Shown here piece by piece: positions 52,301-64,000 of a stretch of 64,000 nt of DNA. The translations under genes were made by a program, and so were the position numbers. This DNA comes from Apostichopus japonicus (taxonomy: Eukaryota > Echinodermata > Holothuroidea > Aspidochirotida > Stichopodidae): the NCBI RefSeq assembly GCF_037975245.1, contig NC_092572.1, forward strand, positions 33,577,989 to 33,641,988. The letters are read 5' to 3'. The notes beneath the pieces are model-generated. The model was not told the DNA's origin. It worked only from the letters and a program-made list of their open reading frames with translations, and did no database searches. How positions within the stretch are numbered: position 1 is the first letter of the stretch; each line of letters begins with the position of its first letter.

Positions 52301-55300
52301 ATTGGCATACATGGTGTGTATAATGGGTTGATTGGCATACATGGTATGTATAATGGGTTGATTGGTATACATGGTATGTATAATGGGTTGATTGGCATAC
52401 ATGGTATGTATAATGAGTTGATTGGTATACATGGTATTTATAATGAGTTGATTGGCATACATGGTATGTATAATGGGTTGATTGGTATACATGGTATTTA
52501 TAATGGGTTGATTGGTATACATGGTATGTATAATGGGTTGATTGGCATACATGGTATGTATAATGGGTTGATTGGCATACATGGTATGTATAATGAGTTG
52601 ATTGGCATACATGGTATGTATAATGGGTTGATTGGCATACATGGTATGTATAATGGGTTGATTGGTATACATGGTATGTATAATGGGTTCATTGGTATAC
52701 ATGGTATGTATAATGGGTTGATTGGCATACATGGTATGTATAATGGGTTGATTGGCATACATGGTATGTATAATGGGTTCATTGGCATACATGGTATGTA
52801 TAATGGGTTGATTGGCATACATGGTATGTATAATGGGTTGATTGGTATACATGGTATGTATAATGGGTTGATTGGCATACATGGTATGTATAATGAATTG
52901 ATTGGTATACATGGTATTTATAATGAGTTGATTGGTATACATGGTATGTATAATGGGTTGATTGGCATACATGGTATGTATAATGGGTTGATTGGCATAC
53001 ATGGTATGTATAATGGGTTGATTGGCATACATGGTATGTATAATGGGTTGATTGGCATACATGGTATGTATAATGAGTTGATTGGTATACTTGGTATGCA
53101 TAATGAGTTGATTGGTATACATGGTATGTATTATGAGTTGATTGGCATACATGGTATGTATAATGGGTTGATTGGTATACATGGTATGTATTATGGGTTG
53201 ATTGGCATACATGGTATGTATAATGGGTTGATTGGCATACATGGTATGTATAATGGGTTGATTGGTATACATGGTATGTATTATGGGTTGATTGGCATAC
53301 ATGGTATGTATAATGGGTTGATTGGCATACATGGTATGTATAATGGGTTGATTGGCATACATGGTATGTATAATGGGTTGATTGGCATACATGGTATGTA
53401 TAATGGGTTGATTGGCATACATGGTATGTATAATGGGTTGATTGGCATACATGGTATGTATAATGGGTTGATTGGCATACATGGTATGTATAATGGGTTG
53501 ATTGGTATACATCGTATGTATAATGGGTTCATTGGTATACATGGTATGTATTATGGGTTGATTGGCATACATGGTATGTATAATGGGTTGATTGGCATAC
53601 ATGATATGTATAATGAGTTGATTGGTATACATGGTATGTATAATGAGTTGATTGCTATACATGGTATGTATTATGAGTTGATTGGCATACATGGTATGTA
53701 TAATGGGTTGATTGGCATACATGGTATGTATTATGGGTTGATTGGCATACATGGTATGTATAATGGGTTGATTGGCATACATGGTATGTATAATGGGTTG
53801 ATTGGTATACATGGTATGTATAATGGGTTCATTGGTATACATGGTATGTATTATGAGTTGATTGGCATACATAATATGTATAATGGGTTCATTGGTATAC
53901 ATGGTATGTATTATGAGTTGATTGGCATACATGGTGTGTATATTCAGTTGATTGGTGTACATGGTATGTATAATGGGTTGATTGGCATACATGGTATGTA
54001 TAATGGGTTGATTGGCATACATGGTATGTATAATGGGTTGATTGGTATACATGGTATGTATAATGGGTTGATTGGCATACATGGTATGTATAATGAGTTG
54101 ATTGGTATACATGGTATTTATAATGAGTTGATTGGTATACATGGTATGTATAATGGGTTGATTGGCATACATGGTATGTATAATGGGTTGATTGGCATAC
54201 ATGGTATGTATAATGAGTTGATTGGCATACATGGTATGTATAATGGGTTGATTGGCATACATGGTATGTATAATGGGTTGATTGGCATACATGGTATGTA
54301 TAATGGGTTGATTGGTATACATGGTGTGTATAATTGGTTCATTGGTATACATGGTATGTATAATGGGTTGATTGGCATACATGGTATGTATAATGGGTTG
54401 ATTGGCATACATGATATGTATAATGAGTTGATTGGTATACATGGTATGTATAATGAGTTGATTGGTATACATGGTATGTATAATGAGTTGATTGGTATAC
54501 ATGGTATGTATAATGGGCTGATTGGTATACATGGTATGTATAATGAGCTGATTGGTATACATGGTATGTATAATGAGCTGATTGGTATACATGGTATGTA
54601 TAATGAGCTGATTGGTATACATGGTATGTATTATGAGTTGATTGGCATACATGGTATGTATAATGAGTTGATTGGCATACATAGTATGTATAATGGGTTG
54701 ATTGGCATACATGGTATGTATAATGGGTTCATTGGCATACATGGTATGTATTATGGGTTGATTGGCATACATGGTATGTATAATGGGTTCATTGGTATAC
54801 ATGGTATGTATTATGAGTTGATTGGCATACATGGTATGTATATTGGGTTCATTGGTATACATGGTATGTATTATGAGTTGATTGGCATACATGGTGTGTA
54901 TATTGAGTTGATTGGTGTACATGGTATGTATAATGGGTTGATTGGCATACATGGTATGTATAATGGGTTGATTGGCATACATGGTATGTATAATGGGTTG
55001 ATTGGCATACATGGTATGTATAATGGGTTGATTGGCATACATGGTATGTATAATGGGTTGATTGGTATACATGGTATGTATAATGGGTTGATTGGCATAC
55101 ATGGTATGTATAATGAATTGATTGGTATACATGGTATTTATAATGAGTTGATTGGTATACATGGTATGTATAATGGGTTGATTGGCATACATGGTATGTA
55201 TAATGGGTTGATTGGCATACATGGTATGTATAATGGGTTGATTGGCATACATGGTATGTATAATGTGTTGATTGGCATACATGGTATGTATAATGAGTTG

Positions 55301-57273
55301 ATTGGTATACTTGGTATGCATAATGAGTTGATTGGTATACATGGTATGTATTATGAGTTGATTGGCATACATGGTATGTATAATGGGTTGATTGGTATAC
55401 ATGGTATGTATTATGGGTTGATTGGCATACATGGTATGTATAATGGGTTGATTGGCATACATGGTATGTATAATGGGTTGATTGGCATACATGGTATGTA
55501 TAATGGGTTGATTGGCATACATGGTATGTATAATGGGTTGATTGGCATACATGGTATGTATAATGGGTTGATTGGCATACATGGTATGTATAATGGGTTG
55601 ATTGGCATACATGGTATGTATAATGGGTTGATTGGTATACATGGTATGTATAATGGGTTCATTGGTATACATGGTATGTATTATGGGTTGATTGGCATAC
55701 ATGGTATGTATAATGGGTTCATTGGTATACATGGTATGTATTATGAGTTGATTGGCATACATGGTATATATAATGGGTTCATTGGTATACATGGTATGTA
55801 TTATGAGTTGATTGGCATACATGGTGTGTATATTGAGTTGATTGGTGTACATGGTATGTATAATGAGTTGATTGGCATACATGGTATGTATAATGGGTTG
55901 ATTGGCATACATGGTATGTATAATGGGTTGATTGGTATACATGGTATGTATAATGGGTTGATTGGCATACATGGTATGTATAATGAGTTGATTGGTATAC
56001 ATGGTATTTATAATGAGTTGATTGGTATACATGGTATGTATAATGGGTTGATTGGCATACATGGTATGTATAATGGGTTGATTGGCATACATGGTATGTA
56101 TAATGAGTTGATTGGCATACATGGTATGTATAATGGGTTGATTGGCATACATGGTATGTATAATGGGTTGATTGGCATACATGGTATGTATAATGGGTTG
56201 ATTGGCGTACATGATATGTATAATGAGTTGATTGGTATACATGGTATGTATAATGAGTTGATTGGTATACATGGTATGTATAATGAGCTGATTGGTATAC
56301 ATGGTATGTATAATGGGTTGATTGGTATACATGGTATGTATAATGAGCTGATTGGTATACATGGTATGTATTATGAGTTGATTGGCATACATGGTATGTA
56401 TAATGAGTTGATTGGCATACATGGTGTGTATAATGAGTTGATTGGTATACATGGTATGTATAATGGGTTGATTGGTATACGTGGTGTGTATAATGGGTTG
56501 ATTGGCATACATGGTATGTATAATGGGTTGATTGGCATACATGGTATGTATAGTGGGTTGATTGGTATACATGGTATGTATAATGAGTTGATTGGCATAC
56601 ATGGTATGTATAATGAGTTGATTGGCATACATGGTATGTATAATGGGTTGATTGGCATACATGGTATGTATAATGGGTTGATTGGCATACATGGTATGTA
56701 TAATGGGTTGATTGGCGTACATGATATGTATAATGAGTTGATTGGTATACATGGTATGTATAATGAGTTGATTGGTATACATGGTATGTATAATGAGCTG
56801 ATTGGTATACATGGTATGTATAATGGGTTGATTGGTATACATGGTATGTATAATGAGCTGATTGGTATACATGGTATGTATTATGAGTTGATTGGCATAC
56901 ATGGTATGTATAATGAGTTGATTGGCATACATGGTGTGTATAATGAGTTGATTGGTATACATGGTATGTATAATGGGTTGATTGGTATACGTGGTGTGTA
57001 TAATGGGTTGATTGGCATACATGGTATGTATAATGGGTTGATTGGCATACATGGTATGTATAGTGGGTTGATTGGTATACATGGTATGTATAATGAGTTG
57101 ATTGGCATACATGGTATGTATAATGAGTTGATTGTCATATATGATATGTATAATGAGTTTATTGTCATACATGGTATGTATAATGAATTGTTTGGCATAC
57201 ATGATATGTATAATGAGTTGATTGGCATACATGGTATGTATAATGGGTTGATTGGCATACATGATATGTATAA
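40321..57273. repeat. 30-bp minisatellite array, about 565 copies (17 kb)
   Basis: The whole stretch is a head-to-tail array of a 30-bp unit containing GTTGATTGGCATACATGGTA. The same few single-base variants recur throughout (GGC/GGT, GGG/GAG, AATGG/TATGA, CATGG/CATAA), in patterned blocks. The outermost units are the most diverged (40321-40400 and 57120-57273). Because 30 is a multiple of 3, several frames stay open: plus strand MYNGLIGIHG per unit, minus strand MPINPLYIPC or MYANQPIIHT. These are consequences of the period, not evidence of protein. Each unit contains ATACAT-GGT-ATGTAT, a 6-bp inverted repeat. Confidence 0.97.
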
Positions 57274-57404
57274 GTTTAGGTCAGGTGACCATACATCTGA
57301 TTTCACATGATTAGTTATATCAACTTGACTGTTTAAAGTAAGCTGTGGTCAGTCAACAATTTTGTTCTGTCATATTTTTACTTTAATTGATGTCATGTTT
57401 TCAG

Positions 57405-57491
57405 TACCGACAGAAGGAGGTAACAGAACCTGTTCAGCTGCTCTCCAATCCACAAGATCACTCTTGTAAAAATGTCCTTATATTATTGTAA
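57405..57491 (+). CDS. Terminal coding exon of the putative membrane protein
   Basis: The acceptor is ATGTCATGTTTTCAG; the exon reads YRQKEVTEPVQLLSNPQDHS and eight further residues to TAA at 57489-57491. It starts in phase 0, matching the exit phase of 35424-35534, and the joined product ends in a 28-residue hydrophilic tail, as for a cytoplasmic C terminus. An AATAAA lies 39 bp after the stop. The gene pairing across a 21.9-kb intron is inference from phase, splice signals and the polyadenylation signal. The exon is unrecognised otherwise. Confidence 0.45.
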   Translation, partial: YRQKEVTEPVQLLSNPQDHSCKNVLILL

Positions 57492-57530
57492 CTGAAGCTC
57501 TCCGATGTATGGCATACACCTGACCTTCGT

Positions 57531-57536
57531 AATAAA
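57531..57536 (+). terminator. Candidate polyadenylation signal
   Basis: AATAAA, 39 bp after the stop codon of the exon ending at 57491. Confidence 0.45.
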
Positions 57537-57539
57537 TAG

Positions 57540-59719
57540 AAATAATGGTGGCTGTTTATGAACAATGCTTCCTCAAGCGGCTGAGTGACCAATATATTAA
57601 TGAATCGTGAATTGTGTTTAGGGCCAGATCATACAGAACATTAATGTGAAAGGTAATGTCAAACCTTATAACTGAAATGCATTGAATTCCAGTGACGGTT
57701 AGTTAAGGCTAATCACGTTTTAATACTCTCTAATGTTATGTATATGGTCGATGATTATTCATGAGATGCTGATTATTTTGTTTACTGTTTAAACTTAATC
57801 CTCTTTTACTTTGTTTATCATTCCCAGCCAGTTTTTACTTATGTAGGCCTATAATATAATAAATTGTTAGACACCAGCTGAAATTAAACGTGTGAGTTAT
57901 TGATGCTTTTTGTAACTAAGTAAGGATGTTGTACTTCTACTCCGTATGGAGAGTTTTGGTTAGAAATTTAAATTTAAACCACCGTACCTATGAGTTTGGT
58001 AACTCGGTACATTTTTATCGTCAAACAGTGTTTTTCTCCCAAATGTCTCAAAGAGCATTTTTATTTTATTTAAATGTTTACTAACCTCCTCCCATCTCCT
58101 CTCCCTTAGGCCTGCAACCACCTGTCTATTTGTTTGATGTTGTTAGTAATAACATTAACACTATTTACAATATGCACTAATCGTGCAGTTTCCATAGTAC
58201 ACACTCTATGTAAGATGAAACATGTGACCCACGGCATGGAGACATGTCACGTGCTCTGTACCATCACAGCTGTATATCACTTAAATAGGAGATGATTGTT
58301 CACCTGTTTATCTCTCCAAGTATAGTGGAATAAATAGGGATTTAGTATCATTGAATTGGGTGATGTGGAACACGGAGTGATGTTCTTGAGACATTTATTA
58401 GTTATAACCCAACGTAAATGTGAAATTCGTTTATACCTGTGTGTCAAAGGAAGGTGTGTGAGTCTGAAGGGGTGACTGGAAAGGGGGGGGGGTGCATTAT
58501 CACACCTTCCTTAGTTCACTTGTTAGATCAAGACATTCAGTTTGTGACATTCTTCAATGTCGACGACACCAGCACCTCTCATCTACAATTATATTTTAAG
58601 ACATTATTGAGTCATTCGGCTGGATCCTTTGTTAACCAAACAATACAAGGTAATCAAATGATCGATTTTTACTTAAATTCATATTTTCAGTTTACGTTTG
58701 GTGTCGACATTTCTAGATAAACGTCAAAACTTCGTGAGGTACGTTACAATTTCGATAAAGCGATGGCAGTTTGCGATATAAGTCTCATTTTTTTTTTGAT
58801 AAAAAACTTAGAAATCAGAAATAACACCACAAAATGTAAAGTGATTTTATTTTCGGGAATTATAGTCTAAAGTCGAGGTAAGCAGAGTAAATTTGACAAA
58901 GCATCTGTTAACATAATTTTCTGAGATCAATGTTCCTTCTCAGCCACCGTAATACCCTTAAACATTTTATTGCGTACAGTCGGAGCGGATGTTGCCACCT
59001 GGTACAGCTAAATCTAACAAAGAACAGAACAAAGGAATCCTAGACAATATCATACTATAATTTATATCTCTATCACTCCAGTTTAGGTTCTTTCAAGGGT
59101 GGCAGACAAATATTTGGGGGCCTATTCCCCTCCCGTACGTAGCCACCCTTCTGGTCCTCCTCTGTTAGTCTCTGTACAGAATAAGTAAATCTTATGATTT
59201 TGTATTAACGTCACATTTGCGTATTGAGAGAGTAAAAGTACACCTGTTTTACACTGAAGTTCAGTTGCTGCCCAGTGTATATGACTGGGTGTAACAGACA
59301 AATATTCGAGGGCCTATCCCCTCCCCTCTGCTCCTACCCTGCCCTCCATTAGGGGACAAGGTTAGTTCAGTTTCTGCCTAGTGTATATGACTACTCTTGT
59401 AGAATAGAGTTGCCTCCATATAGCATTGTAACAAGAGCTCACTGAAACACGTCATTCACAGGACCCGCAACACTTGACAAAGATGCCTTGTTGAGCATTG
59501 GTCGTTGATTATCAGTAGGCTTACATCTATAATGACTTTATAAGCTGCTTTATGCGCTTGAATTGAGCGAAAGACTTGTGATTTGAGTTGACAAACATTG
59601 GCTTGGTGAAGACATTTTGATAAACTCAGCTCAAAGTTCAGCTAACAGTAAAACTTAATCAATAAAGTGTCATCCATTGTAACTTGATGATACATTATTA
59701 AAGCAAAAGATGTGTTTCA
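57540..59719. other. Non-coding DNA with a local imperfect duplication
   Basis: No gene is recognised. GACAAATATT followed by a GGGCCTAT-type block occurs at 59105 and again at 59297 (192 bp apart), and GCCCAGTGTATATGACT near 59271 recurs as GCCTAGTGTATATGACT near 59376, so 59.10-59.40 kb contains partly duplicated sequence. Confidence 0.4.
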
Positions 59720-61063
59720 CAGGGGCGTATCCAGGGGGGCGCAACAGGCGCGCGCCCCCCTATTGGCCGTCACCAAAAAAAAGAAGTTTAGCAAAAAAAA
59801 AAAAAAAAAAATCGATGACGACCTTTAAGTGAGATGTCGGTGATCGCTCAACCCCCCCCCCCCCCCTCCCGTATGCTTTATTTTTTGTTTGCCAAAAAAA
59901 GGTTTTGGCGAAGTTCGGCGGCATAATAGTTTTAGAAACATAGATGGTAATTGTGTTTGTATTATCACTATAAACACTAAGTGACATGCCAGCCATATAC
60001 TAAATTGTGCATTTTGTGTCCATATTTACTGGAAATGTTGCTTATTATTAAGGTCGAAAAATGGATCACATATGGCCATGGGCGGCGATCCTGGGGGCAA
60101 GGGGAATATATCCACCCATGAAAATGGGTGGAGGGGATGTAATACACCATATCCCCCCCCCACCAAATGCCAGGGATAAGAATATTTTCATGCCTACATT
60201 TATGCATCATCGTTAATGTACGGCTCTTTTTTAGCTTCGTTTCTCGCCTACCATAAACGCAGTGCGATCTTTTCAAATAAAGCGTCTTTATAAAGCAATA
60301 ATAGTTGACTGTAGGCTTCATTGGCCCTATAACAACAAAATGTATTATTGCGCCCACGGTATTGATATAGTACATATATGCACCCTCATAGTATTCATAT
60401 AGGCCCTATAGTGGGCCCACACACGTACCGTACATGTTCCCTCGAACAGCTGAGAATCTCATGTTACCAGGGTAATGCTTAATACACGTTTCACCTGGAT
60501 GCCCTAGCAATTGGTACCTAGGAATGTAACTATGTGTAATTGTGTATTGCATGTGTATAGGCCTATAATAGCCTGCATGAGGCCATTTTCTTCATCGAAT
60601 AATATAAAAGAGCTCTCGAACATTCTAACGTTGCGCCTGAAACAAGATTGGTATGGGCAATTTTTCCAAAATAACACCCGAAATTAAAAAAAAGGTATTT
60701 TGGATCCTGATTATGAGATATTTCGGACATGACATCCCTATTTTAAAGTTGGGTATATGCCGCTTGGAAACCTCGGGAAGTGCCGTTTCCGGCCATCTAG
60801 AGGGTTTGTTAATCCCCAAATTTTCTTGTACGCTTCGCGCCAACCCATGGTGGCGCTACGCTTAGATAGTCAACAAGGTCATATCCCCCCCCCCCCCCAC
60901 TCGGAAGTACGGATCGCCGCCAATGCATATGGCACCATTTTGCATTTCAGCCCTGCTTCGAAAGCAAAAATTGTCCACCCCTCCCCTTAGACCCATCCCC
61001 CAGGACGGCGATCATTCATGCCTGACGCCCCCCCCCTATTGGAAAATCCTGGATACGCCCCTG
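59720..61063. mobile_element. Outer non-autonomous DNA element (hAT-like ends), split by a second element
   Basis: Left end CAGGGGCGTATCCAGG (59720) and right end CCTGGATACGCCCCTG (ending 61063) are perfect 16-bp inverted repeats. The right part holds the family motif CCATCCCCCAGGACGGCGATC seen (in slightly different form) in the other hAT-like copies, here with only half of the GC-rich hairpin. I could not find an 8-bp target duplication (flanks GTGTTTCA and GTTACAGT). The inner element 60077-60925 interrupts it; without that it is about 490 bp. Confidence 0.7.
60077..60925. mobile_element. Inner non-autonomous hAT-like element, 849 bp, perfect 8-bp target duplication
   Basis: Left end CATGGGCGGCGATCC and right end GGATCGCCGCCAATG are inverted repeats at 14 of 15 positions. 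A perfect direct repeat CATATGGC flanks both (60069-60076 and 60926-60933), which marks a hAT-type insertion. No transposase is present. Confidence 0.82.
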
Positions 61064-62304
61064 GTTACAGTCGTATATAAGCCAGTGATTTCCATAAAGA
61101 AAACGAAATGTGTTTCACTTGTTACACATACGAACATGAAAAAAGGGTACTTTTCAAATAACAGGGCTTCCCGTTCTTTAAATGTTGTTTGTTTCTACTT
61201 CTTAACATGAATATTCTTATTCTCGTATCTATGTTTCGCTAACATAAACTTACTATATTAATATGAACATATTTTTTCACATCTAACCTACCTTTCCTAA
61301 TCAGGAACTTGCTTGCCTATTGTTATCGCTTTTAACTTAGCCTGAACAGCAAACTAAATTAATAACGGACTTTACTACCATTGTATGACAGTCCCTGTTA
61401 ACACAACAAACAAATTTAAAGATCATAAGAAGTTTGCCCCGTGGTATCGTATAATTGTTTCGTAGTTATCTGATGTTATCATTTTTACGTTATATGACTA
61501 GATATCTTTATAGATTGAAGATAAAATGTTTCAGTTCCATTACGTTTCAAATCATCTGGTTTTAAAAAGATGGATAACGAAGATGTATTTTTTTCTCACT
61601 GGAAAAAAAAGAGCCACACACAAAGAGATGCGTCACGATGAAATTTTTAGGGCAGCTTTAAAGGGCCATCAAGATAAAAAATAACTTTTTCCTAACAAAT
61701 TGGCCTTTTCTAAAACAGTATAACAGTATAAATTATATTCCGGAGCTAACAGCATCGATTAGTTTCATTCGGGTCATATGAACGGCATAAGGTACAGAAT
61801 TGATTCATCCAAGCAGCAAAAGCCACACACACGGATGTCGTGTAAGGAAGGTAAATGATGACAGTAAAACTGATGATCAACTGAACACCACTTCTATGGC
61901 CCCGTTCAAACCTCGCAACCCCTTATACAAAATTCGCTGTTTCGCGGCCAGTTTTACAGTGATGCAGTTTACCAAGTATTTATTTTTATGTAAAATTAAA
62001 TAAATTTGTTTGTAATGTTTGTAAATCAAAAGCAAACGTCGAACAAATTCAGTAATAAGACTATTGTAAATCAAGAGGCTAAATTAAAGAATGACTTTAG
62101 GCACTTGAAATGTAATATCGAAATGTTGTTGAACATTAAAACACACTGCTGACAGTGCAGGTTGGATATTTATAACACTTTTACTTTTTGAGAATGAGTA
62201 AAACTAAACAAGTGAATTCCATGAATTAAAGTGACTGTGCAATGTACCTTAATGATGTAGACTGTTATTTCCTCAGATACAACTTAAAACTCATTGAAGA
62301 ACAC
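61064..62304. other. Non-coding DNA, nothing recognised
   Basis: AT-rich. Short open frames on both strands at 61800-62070 overlap each other and lack support. Confidence 0.4.
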
Positions 62305-63460
62305 TACTTTATGGCGATAAGGGAAATATCTACCCTATATTACAAGAAGAGATATGTCATCCTTATATTACAATAAGAGATATGTCCACCCTAGATTACA
62401 CTAAGGGAAATGTTTCCACTAGATTTCAAAAGGGGGATATGTTTACACTAGATTACGATAAGGGATACGCACAGTACCTTAGATAACAATAGGGGATACG
62501 GTGTGTACACCAGAATACAATAAGAGATATGATATTACACCAGTCTTAAATAAGGGATAGGTCTACACCAGATAACAATAAGAGATATATATACCCTAGA
62601 CTACAATAGGGATTTATCTACCCTATATTACAATTTGGGATATGTTAACACTAGATTACAATAAGGGATATGATGCTAACACCAGGTTGCAATAAAAGAT
62701 ACGTCTACACCAGATGACAAAAAGGGGATATGATGTTTACACCAGATGACACAAAGGGATATGTTTAAACCAGATTACAATAAGGGTATATGTCTACCTT
62801 AGATAAAATAAGGGTATGTATATGCTACATTACAATAAGGGGTATGTTTAACCTAGATAACAATGAGGCGATTTCTCTCCCCTAAATTAAAATGAGGGAT
62901 ATGTCTATTTATAAAATGAGGGATATGTCCACCCTAGATTAAAATGAGGGATATGTCTACTCTAGATTACAATGAGGGATTTGTCTACCCTAGATAACAT
63001 TAAGGGATATGATGTTTACACTATATTACAATAAGATACATAATGTTTACACTAGATAACAATATGGGATATGATATTTACACTTGATTAAACAGGGGAT
63101 ATGATGTTTACACTTGATTAAACAAGGGATATGATGTTTACACTTGATTAAACAAGGGATATGAAGTTTACACACTATATTATAAGGAGGGATATGATGT
63201 TAACACTTGCTTACAATAAGGGATATGAAGTTTACCCTAGCTTACAATAAGGGATATGAAGTTTACCCTAGCTTACAATAAGGGATATGAAGTTTACCCT
63301 AGCTTACAATAAGGGATATGGTGTTTACCCTAGCTTACAATAAGGGATATGAAGTTTACCCTAGCTTACAATGTGGGATATGATGTTTACAATAGATTAC
63401 AATAAGGGATATGTCTACCCTTGATAACAATGTGGGATATGTCTACACTATATTAGTTAT
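62305..63460. repeat. Degenerate minisatellite, unit about 31 bp
   Basis: The motif ACAATAAGGGATATG recurs about every 27-35 bp, followed by variants of TCTACCCTAG or ATGTTTACAC. Units between about 63190 and 63375 are nearly identical with a 31-bp period (GAAGTTTACCCTAGCTTACA), so this part expanded most recently; the left part is strongly diverged. The unit length is not a multiple of 3. Confidence 0.9.
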
Positions 63461-64000
63461 ATATAACATTAGTTATATAATATATAAATCAATGAATTAA
63501 TTTTAACATGCATTCCTGTAACAGACGGGGTGAATCGTCATCTCTGAAGACTTTAAGGAGCATTCCAGCGTATTAATATAGTTTTTATGGTGAATATCTT
63601 GAATTTCTCAATAGCAATAAGTAGGTATATTTCTAGCACCCATATATATATATATTTCTTAAAGTACCGTAATGCAGTGTCCAATACGATGATAGGAACA
63701 CCCTATGTCAAGTAAACACTAATTTCGAAATGTATAAAGCTATATACTCTATACTTTTTCCTGCAATTACAACATATCCATTTGAAAATTCAAATATATC
63801 GTGGAATCAATCTACACATTTTCTGACTTTGGTTTTTGTTAATTTTGTATAAAATTTCAGATTAAATCTTTCTTTTCACCTCTTCTAAGGTTTCACATAA
63901 CTACCGAGTGGTACGTTATTGAATCTTAAAGACCAACTATAGAGACTTTTGAATGAACATAAAATCCCACCATTTTGCATGTATGTAATCCTTAACTCAC
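63461..64000. other. Non-coding DNA, nothing recognised
   Basis: AT-rich with a short TA run near 63643-63656; no exon is recognised. Confidence 0.4.

Noticed and set aside
40321-57273. CRISPR array
   Set aside because: Head-to-tail units with no unique spacers, in an intron-bearing eukaryotic context.
40307-57310. Giant open frames (5,651 codons minus; 3,896 and 1,684 codons plus) as protein genes
   Set aside because: They follow from a 30-bp tandem period with a unit free of stops; they begin and end at the array edges, are open in several frames at once, and the plus frame is broken at 52238 without any sign of constraint.
58439-58720. 93-codon plus-strand open frame
   Set aside because: It contains a G-run, has no upstream exon or recognisable domain, and its composition looks non-coding.

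Overview
The window is metazoan nuclear DNA: AT-rich, intron-bearing, with sparse coding and many DNA transposons and tandem repeats. A lone leucine-rich-repeat exon of the kind seen in invertebrate NLR genes, and the hAT-like repeat ends of the CAGTGGCG type, suggest a marine invertebrate, perhaps an echinoderm. That placement is a weak inference. I see no rRNA, tRNA, CRISPR array or prokaryotic operon.

Layout. 1-10.5 kb: non-coding DNA with a compound tandem repeat (272-860), one orphan LRR exon (3723-3931, minus), and three short non-autonomous hAT-like elements, one with a clear near-perfect 8-bp target duplication (7990-8993). 10,493-26,566: a hAT-like element with a perfect 8-bp duplication (TTCTTATA), split by a 15.07-kb CACTA (En/Spm-like) transposon at 11,048-26,116. 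The CACTA element has imperfect 20-bp terminal inverted repeats (17/20), an array of about eleven 77-bp subterminal repeats at its right end, an intact 843-aa DDE transposase and a nine-exon SAMD3-like gene.

The two genes of the CACTA element appear to share a short leader exon (13244-13254, Met-Ser-Gln). It splices in phase either to the transposase (candidate acceptor before 13596) or, skipping the whole transposase, to the SAMD3-like exons (acceptor before 16246). This matches the gene plan of maize En/Spm, where tnpD lies in the first intron of tnpA. The last SAMD3-like exon carries an apparent 1-base deletion.

26.6-40.3 kb: mostly unrecognised non-coding DNA, with one convincing internal exon of a putative membrane protein (35424-35534). 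40.32-57.27 kb: a 17-kb array of about 565 copies of a 30-bp minisatellite, with higher-order structure. 57,405-57,491: an exon with stop codon and nearby AATAAA that joins 35424-35534 in phase, which would place the whole array inside an intron. 59.7-61.1 kb: a second nested pair of non-autonomous elements, the inner one with a perfect 8-bp duplication (CATATGGC). 62.3-63.46 kb: a second, more degenerate minisatellite of about 31 bp.
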